From Kudoa neothunni (taxonomy: Eukaryota > Cnidaria), in NCBI GenBank assembly GCA_964304625.1, contig OZ199839.1, positions 744,001 to 808,000 on the forward strand: a stretch of 64,000 bases of DNA, given 5' to 3'. Of the stretch, positions 50,906 through 63,000 are shown in pieces (within the stretch, counting starts at the first letter, position 1; every line of letters begins with the position of its first letter). The notes under the pieces were generated by a model. The model saw only the letters and a list, made by a program, of their open reading frames with translations, was not told the DNA's origin and made no database searches. The translations under genes and the position numbers were made by a program.

Positions 50906-52471
50906 TATCTAATTGCATGATGTGCTTTTATAATTCAAATAAGATTTAAAAAAATTTTATTATTTCAAATATGTAATCAAAATTATTAGAAATCGATTAA
51001 AATAAAGTTTTTATTAATACCTTAAAATAAAGTGAGAACCTGAAAATAATAATTACGGTAAGTGACCGTTTTTACTTAATCATGAGTGCGAACAAAAATA
51101 TTTTGGTTGTATCGTCCTTTGGTTACAGTTTTAGTAATGAATATTCGCTATAACCAAAAAAATCATAAGAATAAGATATATGATTTTATTACGTGTCCAT
51201 AATGTAACTCTTTTTGGAAATGTACTATATTTAATATAATATTTGCCCAATGCTACTCAAGATAATTCTTAATTACATAGATTTTTATAATTTGAATTAG
51301 TTAAATTGCATAATAATTTCTGTAGTATATTATTAAAATAATCGTTAATTCCTCATCGCAGTTATTTCAACAGGCCATATCATTTAATCTATCGATTAAA
51401 ACATGCTTTATGTATTGTAAGATATGAGTTTGACAACTATGATTTTGATGGATCGTTCCAGTTTCTCCTTGGCCATTACCTGCCATTAATTCAATATCTG
51501 TAAGAATAAGAATTTCATCTTTTCTGCAAGCATTTGGTGTTGAATTGTATCAAAAACATAACGTTAATATCAAAAAGAATCCTATTAGATGAAATGCAAA
51601 GAATCCCAATGCAAGTTGTTCGACAAATTTCATACTAATTTGTTTTAAAGTATTCAGTATTAATGTCCAAATTAATTATAATCTTTTATCAGAAAATTCG
51701 GCCATTATTTTACATTTTAACCTTTTAATTTTATTCCACGTTATTATTTTCTGAATAAAGCCAGGTCATTAATTTTGTGATATTATTAGTAGCACACATT
51801 TATTTTCGTTGTATTTTATTTATTTTAATTAAGGAATAAAAATTTTTTAAATATGTATGCAACTTTTTATTTTATTGAATCGCGTTCCTCAATTCCAGTT
51901 GTAAACAAATTAATCCGATAAAAAATAATTCCACTAGTTAAATTTATTATTCGGTTTAAAAAACGCGCATTCAAATATTTATGATAATTCTTCATTAGTT
52001 TTTAAAATATCGTAAATTCAATTTCGTAATAATTAATGGCGATTGAGAATAATTTTATTCGCTCTCCAAAAAGACTCATTTTACTTAAGCTTAATTATTT
52101 TGGACGACATTTGAGGAAGGATAATTTAACTTGACCGGTCATTGAGAATAAAAACGCCGTTCAATAAATTGAGTAAAATTTGTTGATCACGTGAGTTTTA
52201 ATCTGACTATTTTATATCCGAGTTTAATTATGATCGGCTTAAAATTCATGAAATATTTTAAAAAATATAAAGTTCTACTCAATCAATATACATGAAGTAT
52301 TGAAAGATTTTAGGTAACTTCTAAAACTGGTTACTTAGTGAAACAGAGAGGAAATACACAAAATCAATATTATTTACCTAAGTAATAAAATAAAAATTAT
52401 TATCTAAATTAAATTAATATTGTTATGTAAAATATGGTTAGCCGAGGAAATCTTGTTCGACAAATAGAAAT
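50906..52471. other. 3' flank of the modular membrane-protein gene, no gene seen
   Basis: A+T-rich. No supported ORF or repeat. Confidence 0.45.
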
Positions 52472-55368
52472 TTAATTTTTATTCCTCCAATATCCAAAGT
52501 AGAATCCAGCACCAAGGATAACGATCAATGCTGGAACAATCACAGCAACAATTCTATAACGAATAATTAATATAATAAATTTCCAATCAAGTACATTGTA
52601 TTTTTCGACCTAAAATAAACATAAAAAATATCCCACTATCGTACTTTACGTCGATTTGTTTGATTTTTCACCTAAACAAAAAATTATAAATTATTCGACG
52701 ATCATTTGACAATTACCTTGTTTAATTTCAGCCGCACCAGAAATATTGTTATTTGTGCTGTGAAATAAGACCAAGCGGTAATTGGTTGTGTCCTTAACAT
52801 TTTCAATTGTAAATTCCTTGCATGATGGAAACACGGAACAACCTTCATCGCCAATAACCATACATTTTTTAACAATCGGTTTAGAAAGATCTGTCCAATC
52901 TCTTAATTCCCATTTACATAATGATGTTTCTTCTACACCGCTGGGAAGAGTAGTTTTTACGTGTAAGGTTTTTTCGTCCCGTGTAATCACCGAAATTAAT
53001 TGTTTGGTAATATCCGCAGTAGGCGTAGGGAATGGATCTAAATATTAAATTAATATCTAATATAAGTATTGAAAATTTATTTAATAAAAAATATATTTTA
53101 ATTTTGTATTGGAAAATTTATTACATTGGGGTATGTCAATGGATGTTTCCACCGACCTGCCAACAGCCGTCACTAAAACTTTATATTCTTTTTCTGCCTC
53201 ATATACTTCATGGAATATAATATCTGTGCATACAGGCGGTTGAGTGCATGAGGGAATCGCGGGGTTTGTTTTAGATGTTGCATCCTTTGACTGTTGTCCC
53301 CCTGTTGATCTAACTATCAGTATTTTAGATGCCGATTTATGTGAAGAATTCCTCTTATTTGTCGATGGGGGTGCTTCTGGACATTGATAGATTAAATCAA
53401 ATTCCTCCCCTTTCTTTACTTGCACTTTATAATGACAAACTGCCGTAGGGTCTGGGGTCGATAATACACCTGTCAGTTTGAAGCCTTTGTCAAGAAATTG
53501 CGACTGGAGTGTAAGTGTTGACATTGCTAAAATGTTTTTTTTTACTTTATCTCAAATATTTTTCTACCTGTTTTTATTTGATGCACTTTTGTCCCAAAAT
53601 CTTTATGCGCGACAATCTTTAGATCATAATCAGTTCCAGGTGTTAAACCTACAATATTTTGAATATCTTTGCAATAACCTCTGCATGGGTAACTATCTTG
53701 GCACATTGCACACACATAAACATCCTTCCCGCGAGGGCTTATATAATAAGCACAAGTGTGGTCTGCTTTTTCACGTGCCCCAGTACCATCTATCGCTTTT
53801 ATTGATGTCGTTGTTTCTGTTGTTGTTGGTTTTGTTTCCAAGAAGGATTTACCCGTGTTCTTTTCTATATATAAATGATATGAAATAATGTATTACATTA
53901 ATTATATACCTGTACGAATAAATACATGCTCCTTAAAATCTGCAGGTATATTATGTTGTTGGGGTGCTACAATTTCAAGAATGTACGACTTACCACTAGT
54001 GAGTTGCTTAATTGTTAATGCGTTGGTGCAGCTGTTGTCACATTCCGTTTCGTTCTCATCACATTTGGCTCTTACACGAGAAGTAGGCACAGGTTTGTCC
54101 GCTTCATAAAAATATACGGTACAAGATTCAAATTTAGTATTTCCACCGGGCTTAAACAAACTAGTATGTAAAGTAACTCCAGTAGGTGTAAAATTTGATA
54201 ATAAGGTTCCATCAGCAGCACTGGTTTCTGTGATAACTATCAAGAGATTAATAGAGTCTTAATTTAAATAAGCTACTAAATTTATCCTGAATGTATCCAA
54301 GGTATTTTGTATCAGTTTTCGCTAGTGACACATGTCTTGTTTGAATCAGTATTTGGACAACCAACTTAGAAGGTTCAAAAACAAGCTCCACATTATTACA
54401 AGGTGCATAACAATCTTTTTTGTCAGAACCACAATTCGATTTATAATCATTTGTGCTTCCTTGTGTAATTTGTTTTGTGTGATCTCTTATACTGAAGCGG
54501 CATATTTCGAAGGGAAATTTATTCATGAATTTTAGTGAATATTTTTCTGTTCCGCCTGAGCTATAGGTCACATAATATTGTGGTTGATAAACATCAGTTT
54601 TCAATAAAGTATATTTATTCTGAAGTTTGTAAAAGAAACTGGGGTAGTTATCACATCTCATTTCGTAGTGTGGAATCATTAAGTCAAACTCAACTTCATT
54701 CGCCGAAGTTGCGTTGGTACAGCCCGTTCCTACTGTTCCTTCTTCATATTTCACATCCTTGTAAAATATAGGGCATTTAACTTGCTTGCATGTAACTGCA
54801 CTCAATTTCAATTTATTATCATTTGTTGTTATAGTAACTTGTGGATTCACCAATAATGCTAAATAAAATATATCAACCATTTAGTATTATGTGATTACGC
54901 AATTCAAGCCCAAATACTCTTCCACCATTAGTCTTATCCTTCACATCCACAACTTGGTCGCCAGTGAAAACAGCAACATACTTGGTTCTGGGGGAAAACT
55001 TGTCAAATTCTAATTTGTTACCGTCTCCGTTGCAAGCTCTAACACATTTGCCGGGAGCATTTGTCTGATTATCATCGGGGCATTTATCAATTTCCTCCAA
55101 ACCACTGTCTTGATCATTCGACTTTTTAATGTAACATTTTTTTTGCTCAATATACTCACTGCCACTTAATATTAAATTAACCATCAATTTACTTTGATGC
55201 TTCACAAGCTTATAAGTCAGTGAGTTTGTATCAGTGGCAGTACCAGATTGGGTTTCATCTGCAGAAATGAGAGTTAGATGAGCTATTTGATATTTATAAT
55301 ATTACAAATTATTGCTATTTACAAAAAATGGCAATATAAATTCCTAGGACAAAAACCAAGCCTTTCAT
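52472..55368 (-). CDS. Unrecognised type I membrane protein with seven Cys-bearing FN3-like modules
   Basis: Nine exons (55368-55323, 55258-54899, 54858-54277, 54236-53910, 53864-53568, 53526-53125, 53037-52717, 52671-52650, 52553-52472) join in frame to 812 residues. Introns are 64, 40, 40, 45, 41, 87, 45 and 96 nt. Residues 1-15 are a signal peptide (MKGLVFVLGIYIAIF). Seven modules of about 95-130 residues follow, one per exon except exon 3 with two. Each ends in an FN3-like strand (LTPGTDYDLKIVA, LTSGKSYILEIVA). Most carry a cysteine set: C-x-aromatic, then C-x(5-11)-C-x(3-5)-C (KCDENETECDNSC, NCGSDKKDCYAPC). A membrane span (VAVIVPALIVILGAGFYFGY) and a tail of only WRNKN end the protein. 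All introns between modules are phase 1. I recognise no family. A receptor, adhesion or surface-coat role is a guess. Confidence 0.85.
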
Positions 55369-57982
55369 TCTATTGTTTTTAATATAAAAAATCGATAGCT
55401 GTCGCCCATATAAAAAAACTCTATTGGATTATAATTTATTTATGTACAGGATTATAAACTCGGTGAATATCCTAGTTAAATATCAATATGAATAATATAG
55501 GTTCAGTATAAAAAGGAAGGATAATAATTATAATATATTAATTTATATTCCCTTAAATTCAAGTAAAAACTCGCTGAAACTAAATTGTTGAAAGATTGAA
55601 AGTATATATGTAGACTTATGTAGATTTCATATAGTGAAACAACATTTAACTAACTCCAACAATGCCTTTTCTTCTTTAAAGATACTGATAACGAGTTAAA
55701 TTTTATTTTAGATTTTATTTCATTTAGGTAAGTAGTTGTAAATCGAAAATTTTATTTTATTTCACGTTAATTATCTCAATTCTAAAGTTTTTTCTTTATT
55801 TTGTGAATTAAACCTAGTTATAAACTAATTATGTATACACAGCATTTTTTAATTCTAAAAATATTAATTTAAAAATTTTAGTTTTAAGAACAAATATAAT
55901 CGTAAGAGATTAAATTTTACTAAAAACAAAGTCATATGTTCATTTTTATAATTAATTAAAATAACTCATGCATAATCTAAAATTTTCAACCAAATCTAAT
56001 ATGAAACTTGTATAAAAAAATAATTTCCAGCACTTTTTAAGAATATATTATTTGAAGCTAAAGTTATGTACTGTTATTTATTGATGTTAGTTTAGAAATA
56101 TTATGTAACAATATTTTATAGGTTCTTTGTACATAAAATATTATTCTACTTTCAAATAAAAATAATATGTAAAAAATTGAACTAAAATAAAAATAAATTA
56201 CTTAAAATTTATTTGAATTTGATATATAAGATATACAGCATTGTTTCCCTACACGAGGTGCGAAGAGCCGCCATTGGGGATGCGGGAGTCAGAAAAGATT
56301 TAAAAATTAATCGTAATTTATTTGTTACGTAGTTTTTGTTAATTCATGCTTAAATCATATAATGACGTAATGAGTGTAATAACAGTTTCAAGTGTTTTAA
56401 TCGATTAGTTTCTACTAAAAAAAGGGATATGATAATTCATTTAATTTATACTTTATTTTACTTTATACTACGAAATGGGGCGTAAAGCAATAGTTTATAT
56501 TAAGGCTATTCAACGTAAACAACTCATCACTCGTTATTTTCATGTAAAATCGTAATTTTAGTATCTTTTGAAGTAACCTATTTATAATCTTAAGTTGAAA
56601 TTTGGTGGTTAGCAATTTTATCCACTTTGAAATAAATTATATGTGTACAAATAAAACTGGGATGTTTTTTAATTTTGTCGTTTGTCTAAATTTGAGATCC
56701 ATCATTTAATTGTATATTCTTTATTATGTAACATTTTAAGTTTTATGCTTTTATTTTACCTGGTCTCTGATATGAATTATACGTAAATTGTCTTTTAAAT
56801 GTTAGTACAACGAAAACCAGGGCATTCATTTATACGCTTAAATAAATGAATGCTAATTTTAACAGCGTATATTAGATAATTTTGTTCAGTTACATTTATT
56901 ATGTATCTATTTTGAATTTTATGAATTTTTCTTAGCCCACTGCCTCAATGTTTAAATTCAAATCTGACTCTATATAGAATAAGGAATTCGCTAGGATTAT
57001 CCAGCGCGAGATGGCATATGAAGCAGGCTTCTCGATTTTGTTGTATACGAATAAAAAGTATCAAAGTTCCTTGAACCACCCTTACGATTTTCATGTATTA
57101 CTGAGCAACAATGTGGCACGTTTTGATTTACTTACCAAAAACAGGCGAGAGCGAGGGAGCCGTCAGATCAATTAAAGACCGAATAACATTTGTTTGGGAA
57201 TATTATTTTTCGTGGACTATATGGATTGGCTATATTTATTTGGTTTGTTTAAATTGCTCATTTAAGTACAGAATTTAACCAAACGAGTATAATTTTTTTA
57301 ATTTAATATGAGATTTTTAGTTCTAATATTTTTAAATAATAATAATACTTTTTAATTAGAATTATTTATTATTTCACATAAAAATGATATTTTCAAACAG
57401 TAATAAACAATAGCTTCAATTGTTGAGTGCTAAGTCATGAGGCCGGGCAAGATATTATCGGTTTTCATTTTATCGTAGAAAATTGAGTTAACCAACAAAA
57501 TTTTGTTTTAATTAATGCATTTAAGAAACACATAGAAAAATTATCATGTTAAAATGCCAATTTAAATAAGAAAAAGTATAATGTTGAGACATTTTTACTG
57601 GTGTTATCACTTTCATATTTAAATAAAAGGTAAAATTGAGTCTTGACTTTCACATGAAGGGGGGGGGGGGGGAGGGGTGCGAAGTGAATGTGGAAATTAC
57701 CATGGGGGTACGAATGTAAAATTTGTAGGGAAACACTCGTATACAGTAATGAATCGGTAATACGTAATCTCCTTGAGAATGATGAATTGGTACGTAATAC
57801 CATTCCCGGACGGACAGTACGTATTTACTTCAAATGCGCACAAAAATATTAAATCACAAAACTAGTTATAACTTAAATATTACCTAAAAGACAGTTATTT
57901 TTTGTTTAGATTATGATTTAAAATTGAATAAACATCCTTAATAGAATGAGATTGTAGTTCTCACTTCATTGAGCCACAATGT
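55369..57982. other. Intergenic, no gene seen
   Basis: A+T-rich upstream flank of the membrane-protein gene. Contains a G run at 57659-57672 and a pogo-like terminus at 57743 (TACAGTAATGAATCGGTAAT) with no visible partner. Confidence 0.45.
57659..57672. repeat. Poly-G run
   Basis: Fourteen G in a row, then A and four more G. Similar runs occur at 30598-30606 and 50684-50695, each near a pogo-like terminal motif. Confidence 0.9.
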
Positions 57983-58887
57983 TTAACCCTCTAACGGATT
58001 TGGTATGCATTACACTCAACCCACGTTTAATGTGGGAATAAAATTTTACAACCTTCTCGTAGAAATTTGAAATTTACGCTATTGCCCTGTAATTATTAAA
58101 CGTACCACACATCAAAAACTTGGCTAAAATATAAGTTCAGGTCATGCTAAAAAAAATTCCATCCACTAACGAACTTGAGGTGAAAAACGTCCCAAGGTTT
58201 TTTGCCTATATTAACTTGAAAAATTATAAATAATTAAATGAGAAACTCCTGTAAAATTTCATAGACAAATTTCCACGAAAATCTACAATTAGTATCCCAC
58301 CTAATCCAATGCGGTATTCTTCGTCGATCGCTCGAAAGTTCCCGTTGATATAATATTGAGGTTCTCCTATCAGATGGACGGTGAAACACTGATGTTGTCA
58401 AATATATCAGGTTTTAATAATTAAAAAAATTTATTTGTAAATTAGAATGTTGAAGAATACTTCCTCGAAGATTTTATTTGAATTACGCGCCAATTTGGAT
58501 TATGTAGAAAAATGGGATTATTTTAGCAAGAAGATTGGACTAGTTGGACCATTCTGGTGTGTGAATTAAGATGAGCGCTTTCAATGAATTTCTTGATGAT
58601 ATCCACTCCTTTAGTGATGAGTTTGATAATAACTTGTTTTTACACTACTTAACACAAGGCCTTATCACTCGTTGAAAATAATCCGCGATGAGTTAGTCGA
58701 ACCATTCCGAACCAGATTAAGTTTTGCAATAAATGTAAATTTACTCTAAATTCTATCAATAGAAGCTATTAAAAATCATCAAGTAAATTCAAAATTATTT
58801 TTCGAGTAAATTTAAGCAAAAAATAGGATCTGTCTTCATCCCAAGCCTCCCTGGAGGATGGAATTTTTCGCTAGCTTTGAGGGTTAA
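57983..58887. mobile_element. TTAA-flanked element (piggyBac-like ends)
   Basis: Left TTAACCCTCTAACGGATTTG, right on the reverse complement TTAACCCTCAAAGCTAGCGA. The shared TTAACCCTC start matches the elements at 4.7, 12.4 and 20.1 kb. No transposase was recognised inside. Confidence 0.45.
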
Positions 58888-59164
58888 ATAGTTGCCAAAC
58901 TCTTCTAAATAAACTAAGGCCATCTTTTTAACGTTTAATACTTCATCAATAAAATTATCTCCCATTTCTGAACCTTCGGGAGCAGTCATTGCGTCATTGT
59001 TACTATTATGGATTAGAGAGGGCACCATTGTGAACCCCGCTACTGTATATCTACATGTATCTATGTTTATCCTTTGTATTTTTAACTAGATGACACATTG
59101 ATGTAATCATAAAAACCTGTTAACTGTTTAACTACGATAGAAAAAATAAAAAACACTTAGTTTA

Positions 59165-59385
59165 ATTATGCAGGCAAAGCAAAAAATTACGGACGACCGA
59201 TCTACCCGTAACTTTTTTTAATTTATTTTTCGTTTTTCAACGGTAATCATTTTTGTAAATTATTTTAAATGATGAATTTTAACATTATATAATTTTTAAA
59301 CTCATTTAAAATATAAGTGAACCTTTGAATATATAAAATTATCAATATATGCACGACCGGTTCATTTCTGTATAATTTTTGCTAT
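59165..59385. repeat. Dispersed repeat, copy B
   Basis: Homologous to 50640-50905: TTTATTTTTCGTTT, then GTGAACCTTTGAATATATAA and GACCGGTTCATTTCTG, ending at a TA dinucleotide. Probably a short pogo-type non-autonomous element. Confidence 0.45.
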
Positions 59386-60087
59386 TTTTTATCACAATAT
59401 TCGAATATTATAAAAATTCCCTAAAATGAATATCTTATTTGAGTGTGAGTAAATTAATTCTAATCTGGCATTGGAACAAAAATGCCCACATTACAAATAT
59501 AGAGCTAATGACCTACGTGTTAAATTGTCTATTGCCTAATTTGCAACAATTAATGTTAAAACTTAAGTAAACCTAACCACGAATTTAAAAAAATTGAGAG
59601 AATCCATTTTTCTTTGAAGTGTAAATTTAATTTTTATTTCCAGATTAAATTAGTGGTTTGAGTGCAAACACTCCTTACGCCACTGAAGCACTGAAGGAGT
59701 TAAAAATTAATTAGGAATTGTTCGACGAATATATACAAGCTAGATATATAGATATACAGCGAAAGCGTGATTTACGTTAAAAACAAACCGAGTTTCCATT
59801 CGAGATAGAAAAGGCTCACATCTCCATCGTAAATTATACGTCTTAAATTAAAATGAAGAATAAATTCGGTTAACTTTCGCGGAGATGCATTACAATTTGT
59901 AATATTATAAGTAGGACGAAAGTGTTTAATACGAACACGATACAACAAAAGTAAGGAATGGACGCCAAATAAAAACACAGATATATATAATAAGTGAGCT
60001 AGAAGCTAAAAAGAAATGGAGAATGAATTTGATTACTAAGTGTGTTTGGAAGGTACATACACATTATATACAATCGGACGGAGGAGA
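59386..60087. other. 3' flank of the Asn/Gln-rich gene
   Basis: Should hold the 3' untranslated region of the minus-strand gene. No other supported feature. Confidence 0.45.
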
Positions 60088-63000
60088 TTAATGAAAACGC
60101 TGATTATTCATTTTGAAATTTTGAGGTTTGTTGACAGATGAGAATGAGTGACGTTGTTGGGCAAGGTTACTGTTATTGATCATCGTAACATTCCCAACAT
60201 TATTATTAGAATCCTGTATGAATCTGTTTAATCGTTCAATTTTATATTGTTGCATTTTGTTGGAAAGTTGTTGGCGATTTAAATTGTTGGGATTATCAGT
60301 ATTAACATTAGATCCTTGTATAATTCGTCTAAACTGCTCAAATTGTTGAGCTTGTTGCTGTTGTTGTCGAATATTTAAATCACAAGAATTAAAACTATTT
60401 AAATTATTCCGAGGATTATTAGAGAAACCATTCAAATTGTCTATATTTGGCACGGAAGAAGAAACATTGTTTTGCGGTATATTCATATTGACGGAGTTTT
60501 GTTGTTGGATACAACTGTGTATGTACTGTTTTAAAAGATTGCTATTTTTGGGATCAATCAACGTGGAAGAGTTTGATTGAAGAAAATTATCAGGAGGTTG
60601 TGTGTTGGGTATCTATTATGATTAAATAAATCTCGCAAAAATTTAACATTGATAATTACATTATTATAATTATTTAAATTTCCTTGTGAAAAATGTATGC
60701 CTCTGTTATTATTTACTCCATTAGTCGCATGTGTGTTATTATAAAGAGATGAATTGGAGGGAATGGATTTGACGCTATTAAGAGACGATATAAACGAAGC
60801 GGACGCTTTATCCATTAGCTGTTTTTGATGTAATTGATTGGTCAGTTGTTGTACATCAACAATGTTTGACTTGTTAATCATATTTTGTTGCACCATGGAA
60901 TTGAGCAATTGTATTGAAGCATCAAGCACATTATTGGTATCAACAAAAGAAGAATTGCTATTGTAAACATTCTGATCTTGTTGGATTCTATTGGGATTAT
61001 TTGCGGCAGTTAAATTGATGCCACGAACATTAGGGCCATTGAAACGTTGTTGTTGCTGCTGTTGCTGTTGTTGAACAGGAGGTAGCCTTTCAGGAGGGTT
61101 GCTAGAAGTTGCCATATTGCAAGGAACGTTGATAGAAATAGTGTTCCTATTTCCCGCGTTATTTATAACATTAGGGTTAAGTTGATGGACAACCATTTGT
61201 GGATTTGATGCGACCATTTTGTTATCACGCATTGCGAAACCAGGATTAGTAACATTACCATTATTTGACTTATTGTTGCACACATAAGCTCCATTAAAGG
61301 CTACTTGGTTTCTATTTCTATTACAATTATTCGCATCCATATTAATTCGAGTGTATTGATTGTTGTTTGCTTGATGAGGTATTTTTGCGGGATGTTGAGG
61401 TTGATTGCGATCCAAAAGATTATTTTTTGCAAAGAAACTAGATATAAGTTGGTTGAGATGATTCTGTACAGTCTGCATGTTTTGCGGCTGAAACTTATGT
61501 TTATTTTGAGAAATATATTCTCGCAACATAAATAGCTCTTCACCAGATAAGTTTTTGAGTTTTTCAGGATCAATACAAACAACTGAATTATTGGGATTAT
61601 GTTGGTTTACTGTGTTTCTACCCACATACAAATTATTTGGTTGTTGCTGTATATTATTGTTAATGTGTGGTTTTTGAGCGTAAACAATATTATTTGAACT
61701 ATGGTGGTTATGTTGGTTACGTTGGTAGGAAGTAAAAGTGCCGCTGTTGTTATTAATATTATCGTTACTAGGAGTTCTATAGTTGTTTTGAGGATAGCCT
61801 GCACCGTTCAATGGCTGATTAATAGCCTGGATATTTGCTTTGTTATTCATGAGATTTGCCGCACGAATCTGCGATGGATTGATACTCAGATTATTCTGAG
61901 AAGAGAATTGTTGTGATTTTACTGCATCAAGTTGACTGGTGTTAATTTGTTTGGAAGCTCCGCCAGAATCAAATTGCATTTTTGTTAAATTATGCTGAGA
62001 ATTGTTGGCTAGATGTCGCTGATTCATAAACTGTAGACACATTGCTTTGCGTCTCTCATCATTATTAGATGCGGTGTTAGATGCTCCGCAATTCACAAAA
62101 TTGCCAGAGATACCTGCACCTGGTTGACGTTGTTGGCTGGCTTGTAAGGCCTGATGTTCATTTAAATAAGTATTGATGCGACTTGATGCAGAATTGAACT
62201 GTGGGTTATTAGCGTTTAAGTTTGTAAGGGAAACAGTCGTAAAATTGTTTTTATTGCTAACACCATACAAATTGTCTCTACATTCCATCGAAATAGAGTT
62301 GTTTGTAGATGGGGGCAACTGGGGGTTGACGTTATAGTTATCATCACTAATAAACGCTTCAGCAAACAGGTCAGCACATTCCACATTTGACATTGTCTTA
62401 TTGGGCGAGTTGTTGTTGGTTGAAGAGGACATATTAATGACGGTGCCATAATCGACACCTCCGCCATTAATAGGAGTACGTTCATAAGGAACTTCTTGAT
62501 TTTGCTTGATTTCAACCTCCTCAAGAGGAGTATGTGATGTGTTAATGGAAGCAGAGTTGTTATAATTAACATTAACATTAACGTGACTGGGTGGAGTGAT
62601 ATGGGGATTGTCAGCAGATTTATCATTCTTGGTAATCTGCAGTTGACATTCCTCTTTCAATTTAATTTGATTTTCCATCGAATGTTGTATTAAAGTTTTC
62701 AGATCGGTTGGCGGCCATCCATTCTTTACAGCGTCGGTACTATGTTGTTCGTGTTCAACATCTAAATAACAAATCAACGATTAATCAACTATTAATTTGA
62801 AACTAAACAGTTTCAAACCGAGCAATAATTACTGTGATTAGATTTAGCAGGTCGATAACAAAATGCAACTTCCGGTGTAAGCAATCCATCAATGTTTGTG
62901 GCAAGAGCAATTTCTTGAGCTTTGTGGCGTTGTTCCTCAGTGCATTGGAGAGAATTTAACGAATGGATGAGTGAGAGATAGCTGGTAGGATATCGAGAGG

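Noticed and set aside
58795-59028. 77-codon minus-strand ORF crossing the right end of a TTAA element
   Set aside because: It spans the proposed element boundary and has no family signature. It could be debris of another transposon.
60088-62777. Several shadow ORFs on both strands (for example 61301-61582, 61607-61804, 62216-62626)
   Set aside because: Repetitive AAC/CAA codons leave other frames open. They follow from the Asn/Gln-rich coding exon.
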